Shown here in pieces: positions 60,957 to 64,000 of a stretch of DNA of 64,000 bases (the first letter of the stretch is position 1; every line of letters begins with the position of its first letter). Origin of the DNA: Scandinavium vulneris_A (GTDB taxonomy: Bacteria; Pseudomonadota; Gammaproteobacteria; Enterobacterales; Enterobacteriaceae); contig JBKGRZ010000004.1 of the NCBI GenBank assembly GCA_046518185.1, positions 443,468 to 507,467 of the forward strand, read 5' to 3'. A program made the translations under genes and the position numbers. Under the pieces are notes generated by a model, which worked only from the letters and a program-made list of their open reading frames with translations, had not been told where the DNA came from and did no database searches.

Positions 60957-62096
60957 ATGCCGATTAATACTATTACGCCGAACCCTACCGCTTCAGCCTG
61001 GTTATTAAACAAAACGCTGGAGAGTGACTCGTCTGTTGATAATAGCCAGGATCTGAATGCGGGAAATGATACGACCCAGGTACCGACCACCACGGTCAAG
61101 AGCCTGCTGCCAGCATCTGTTGTTCGCGACCTGTTAAAGCCGATGCCATCAACCAGGGATGATGCCGAGAAGCTTAATAAGCTGCTGGAAAATGGGCAGA
61201 TGACAGAATTTCAGGATAAGTTGCAAGTTATCAAGGCTAAAAATGCCATGACGAGGCTGGCCGTTGAGCAGAAGAAAGCGCTTCTGGCGGGCGTTGCTGA
61301 AGGGCTATCTTCATCAGCCAGCGCCGCTGAGGGCAGCGCCAGCGAAGAGACGCCAGCGGCGTTGACCCAGCCCGACCTGGAATTTCTTAATTCGGCCAAC
61401 AAGGCGGCGACGTTTACCCGCGACACGCTAACCGCTGGCGATGGTGTTTCGGAGGCTGACCTTCTTAGCATATTCAATGAAGTAGTTAAGGAAAGTGAAT
61501 ATTCCACTTCTAGTAGTAAAGAGATTTGTGATGCCGTTGCCGCTACAATTGCCTCAATGGGCGAAAACTATCTCGATGTTTTTCAGGAAGCTGTGGAAGC
61601 CTATGCCAGCTTTTATGCCGATTTTTCCGATGTGATGGCGAATCTGAAAAAATACATAACTGTTGATGATGAAGATATTAAATTTGATGGCAGGGGATTT
61701 GCTGCTGAATTAAAAACTGTGATTGATAAGTACAGCGGTGATGCTGGGATATTATATCGTGCTTCCTCCCCTGAGGAGGCAAAGGCATGGGCTAAAGAAA
61801 TGGGGCTTGATCCTGATAAATGCGTAAAAGGAAATGATGTCCGCATAGATTTGTCATCGGTCAAAAAACTACAGTCAAGCTCTTATTCCGATTACAATAA
61901 TAAAAAACTTAACTCTGCACAGTGGGCAGCATATCAAAGTAGTGTCGATATCACGAAGGATTCTGTGCAAACTGGTATGCAGTCAATGACGCAGAAATAT
62001 TCAAATGCAAACTCGACCTTTGATAATTTAGTTAAAATATTGAGCAGCACAATTTCTCAGCTTTTAGATTCTGACAAGTCCTTCTTTAATATTTAA
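60957..62096 (+). CDS. sipD: Needle-tip protein SipD (SctA)
   Basis: 379 residues (Salmonella 343). N-terminal disordered segment, an Ala/Ser/Glu-rich insert (SSSASAAEGSASEETPAALTQ, about residues 117-140) and a conserved C-terminal half (SKEICDAVAATIASMGENYLDVFQEAVEAYASFYADFSDVMANL; NSAQWAAYQSSVDITKDSVQTGMQSMTQKYSNANSTFDNLVKILSSTI). It caps the needle and senses host contact. Weak ribosome site (GTGAGCAAAA). Confidence 0.92.
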   Translation: MPINTITPNPTASAWLLNKTLESDSSVDNSQDLNAGNDTTQVPTTTVKSLLPASVVRDLLKPMPSTRDDAEKLNKLLENGQMTEFQDKLQVIKAKNAMTRLAVEQKKALLAGVAEGLSSSASAAEGSASEETPAALTQPDLEFLNSANKAATFTRDTLTAGDGVSEADLLSIFNEVVKESEYSTSSSKEICDAVAATIASMGENYLDVFQEAVEAYASFYADFSDVMANLKKYITVDDEDIKFDGRGFAAELKTVIDKYSGDAGILYRASSPEEAKAWAKEMGLDPDKCVKGNDVRIDLSSVKKLQSSSYSDYNNKKLNSAQWAAYQSSVDITKDSVQTGMQSMTQKYSNANSTFDNLVKILSSTISQLLDSDKSFFNI

Positions 62097-62108
62097 CAGG
62101 GAGTCGTT

Positions 62109-64000
62109 ATGATACCTTCTTCAAGCGCGGCGTCCGCATCATTTCGTTTGTCATTCAATAACTCTGCAACTCACGCGCGGGGACCGTTTAATAAACTTAC
62201 TGGCGTTTCCAACACCAACTCACAGCTTGTGCGCAAAGACGCCGAACAACAGTTTATCTCTCACTCTAAATCTGTTAGTGAGCTCCTGACCCAAGCCGTA
62301 TCGCTTGCGAAGAGCACGCTAAATACCAGCGAAACAGATTCAGCGCATACCGTTCAACGTTCAGTGAGTGGCAATATCTCGTGCGATACAGTTGATAGTC
62401 GTGCCGACGTCGCTCAGGTCTCTCGTGGGGCCGGCAGCGCATCGCTGAATGAGAAAATAGCGGTTGCACTGGATAGCCTCCCGTCTGGTAGGCAGTTCTC
62501 TGTCGGCAAGTCAGAAGCAGCAAAGACAGAACTGTTTAATGACTTAACGTTTTCATTTAAAGACAATACGCTAGAAAAATTCGCTGCAATTATTGAGAAC
62601 GCTGACGGCAAAAGCGACAGAAGTTCAAAAGCCATGCAATGCGTTAACGATTTTATGGTCATGCGACATGAGATAAAATCGCGCCTTTCGCCTGACGACA
62701 GCAAGACGCTAAAAGAGCTTGATAATGTCACCAAATCTTTCATTTCCAAAATTGTCAAAAACGGCGTGGGAATGAATTCTTTTGCGGCTGGTTCAAGTAA
62801 GAATTACTCCGGTTTAAAACAGTTTCAGGGCATCTGTAACAAACTTGTTGCGCTCGACAAGCAGTCTCAGGGGGCTTCTGGCCTGAGTCATAACGTCGAC
62901 ATATCAAATCGTATTTTAAATGCACTGAATAATGCGGGTTTGAGTCACGAAGAATCTCTTCAGGTGGAAAGCCTTTTCAGGGATTCGATCGAACAACATA
63001 ATGATATGCTCTCTGGCATCAATAATAGCCAGAATTTGACACCCTTTGAGCAGGCACAGACCCGGCTTGGCCATGAGACGATCATATTCGATCTGTTAGC
63101 GAATAAGCTGGCTGATATGGCGCAGCCTAAAGCGGATGACGTTGCCAATACAGGCCCTGGCCCTGAGGTTAAAGCGGGACCTTCGAATCAACCGGGTATC
63201 AACATTACGATCAATGCCCCGTTTACTTACTCCTACCATGAAGGCAACCAGGGGAGTGAGATCCCGGGCATGGCCTCTGGAAGTCAACCGGCCTCAGCGA
63301 CAACGCCCGATGCGACCCAGACAGATGAGAGCGCAGAGGTGGGAACATTGTCTGAGGATATTGATTCATCAACTGATCCTCAACAAAATACTCAACGCCG
63401 TGAGGTGGAAAACATCTTTGAAAGGTCAGTTCAGCAGTCACCTGATCTTTCTGAGCGGCATATTCAGACAACCTCAGCCGCCGGGTCCCCGGGTCAGTTA
63501 GTTAGTCGTGGTTCGGGTGATGCCACTGATGCTGTAAATGAACAGCATCACGATGTTACTGATGCGGTTACGGGGCCAGCCGTTCAACCTACGCGTCAAG
63601 ATACTCAACGCCGTGAGGTGGAAAACATCTTTGAAAGGTCAGTTCAGCAGACGTCTGATCTTTCTGAGCGGCATATCCAGACAACATCAGCCGCCGGGTC
63701 CCCGGGTCAATTAGTTAGTCGTGGTTCGGGTGATGCCACTGATGCTGTAAATGAACAGCATCACGATGTTACTGATGCGGTGACGGGGCCAGCCGTTCAA
63801 CCTACGCGTCAAGATACTCAACGCCGTGAGGTGGAAAACATCTTTGAAAGGTCAGTTCAGCAGACGCCTGACCTTTCTGAGCGGCATATTCAGACAACAT
63901 CAGTCGCCGGGTCCCCGGGGTCGGCGTATATCGGCGGGCCGGGCTCCTCGAGCGCACGCACGAATCCGGCGGAGTCCCGCCGCACGGCGCTGAACAACCA
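62109..64000 (+). CDS. sipA: SipA-like type III effector, 3' end off the window
   Basis: Open frame from the ATG at 62109 (GGGAGTCGTT upstream) to the window end, 630 codons without a stop. The first 350 residues are Ser-rich and helical, and the segment PGINITINAPFTYSY parallels GININININ in Salmonella SipA; position after sipD agrees with sipBCDA order. Identity to SipA is otherwise low, so the family call is moderate. From about residue 428 a 71-residue unit (RREVENIFERSVQQ...) repeats. The last 27 codons shift to about 70 percent GC. The actin-binding C-terminus expected of SipA would be outside the window. Confidence 0.65.
   Translation, partial: MIPSSSAASASFRLSFNNSATHARGPFNKLTGVSNTNSQLVRKDAEQQFISHSKSVSELLTQAVSLAKSTLNTSETDSAHTVQRSVSGNISCDTVDSRADVAQVSRGAGSASLNEKIAVALDSLPSGRQFSVGKSEAAKTELFNDLTFSFKDNTLEKFAAIIENADGKSDRSSKAMQCVNDFMVMRHEIKSRLSPDDSKTLKELDNVTKSFISKIVKNGVGMNSFAAGSSKNYSGLKQFQGICNKLVALDKQSQGASGLSHNVDISNRILNALNNAGLSHEESLQVESLFRDSIEQHNDMLSGINNSQNLTPFEQAQTRLGHETIIFDLLANKLADMAQPKADDVANTGPGPEVKAGPSNQPGINITINAPFTYSYHEGNQGSEIPGMASGSQPASATTPDATQTDESAEVGTLSEDIDSSTDPQQNTQRREVENIFERSVQQSPDLSERHIQTTSAAGSPGQLVSRGSGDATDAVNEQHHDVTDAVTGPAVQPTRQDTQRREVENIFERSVQQTSDLSERHIQTTSAAGSPGQLVSRGSGDATDAVNEQHHDVTDAVTGPAVQPTRQDTQRREVENIFERSVQQTPDLSERHIQTTSVAGSPGSAYIGGPGSSSARTNPAESRRTALNN
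63390..63919 (+). repeat. 213-bp tandem repeats in the sipA-like gene
   Basis: Units start at 63390, 63603 and 63816 with ACTCAACGCCGTGAGGTGG; period exactly 213 bp (71 codons). Two complete copies are nearly identical, and the third matches for about 104 bases to 63919 and then departs. Repeats stay in frame. Confidence 0.93.

Noticed and set aside
63390..63919. CRISPR-like array
   Set aside because: Direct repeats are 213 bp, contiguous, in frame and without spacers; they are protein-coding tandem repeats.

Overview
The window is chromosomal DNA from a member of the Enterobacteriaceae. The block ldcA-emtA-ycgR-ymgE-treA follows the Escherichia coli order, and iadA-yjiG-yjiH, dbpA, ydeP and yjcS are close enterobacterial homologues. 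REP-type elements sit in two convergent gene gaps. Gene content (hut-like genes, phnCDE, a complete SPI-1-type secretion locus) suggests a Citrobacter/Enterobacter/Lelliottia/Kluyvera-like genome rather than E. coli or Salmonella, but the species cannot be fixed from the sequence alone.

Positions 1-7000 hold cell-wall and surface genes: ldcA (cut by the left edge), lytic transglycosylase emtA, c-di-GMP flagellar brake ycgR behind a sigma-28 promoter, a YmgE-type membrane protein, a TonB-dependent siderophore receptor and periplasmic trehalase. Positions 7000-18500 are small-molecule scavenging modules: iadA-yjiGH, a GPH-type sugar symporter, a phosphonate-type ABC transporter with two permeases, and an IclR regulator divergent from an OPT transporter and a DUF917 protein. 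dbpA follows, then a scar with the C-terminal part of an hcp (type VI secretion) gene and a decayed IS3-family element.

Positions 21100-29800 look at first like a hut (histidine use) cluster: hutU and hutD on the minus strand, divergent from a polar amino acid ABC transporter, a hutH-like lyase and an NCS1 permease. The lyase lacks the Ala-Ser-Gly triad that makes the MIO cofactor of histidine ammonia-lyase, and no hutI, hutG or hutC is present. Together with the nearby DUF917 gene, this fits ergothioneine breakdown (ergothionase, thiourocanate hydratase, thiohydantoin desulfurase) better than histidine breakdown. Two near-identical GTTGTATA(G/T)ACA sites flank hutD.

Positions 29800-41300 hold a degenerate Ser/Thr kinase with two exported partners, a YdeP-type molybdoenzyme, the alkylsulfatase yjcS with an outer-membrane protein, small lipoproteins including a 53-residue one, and a LysR regulator divergent from two YdcZ-type transporters.

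Positions 41400-64000 are an SPI-1/Inv-Spa type III secretion island: a possible effector gene, a hilA-like regulator, iagB, invF, invG, invE, invA, invB, invC, invI, invJ, spaO, spaP, spaQ, spaR, spaS, sicA, sipB, sipC, sipD and the start of a sipA-like effector gene with 213-bp repeats that runs off the right edge. The hilA-iagB pair lies directly before invF, unlike Salmonella, and invH is not there. The prgHIJK/org needle and base genes are not in the window.
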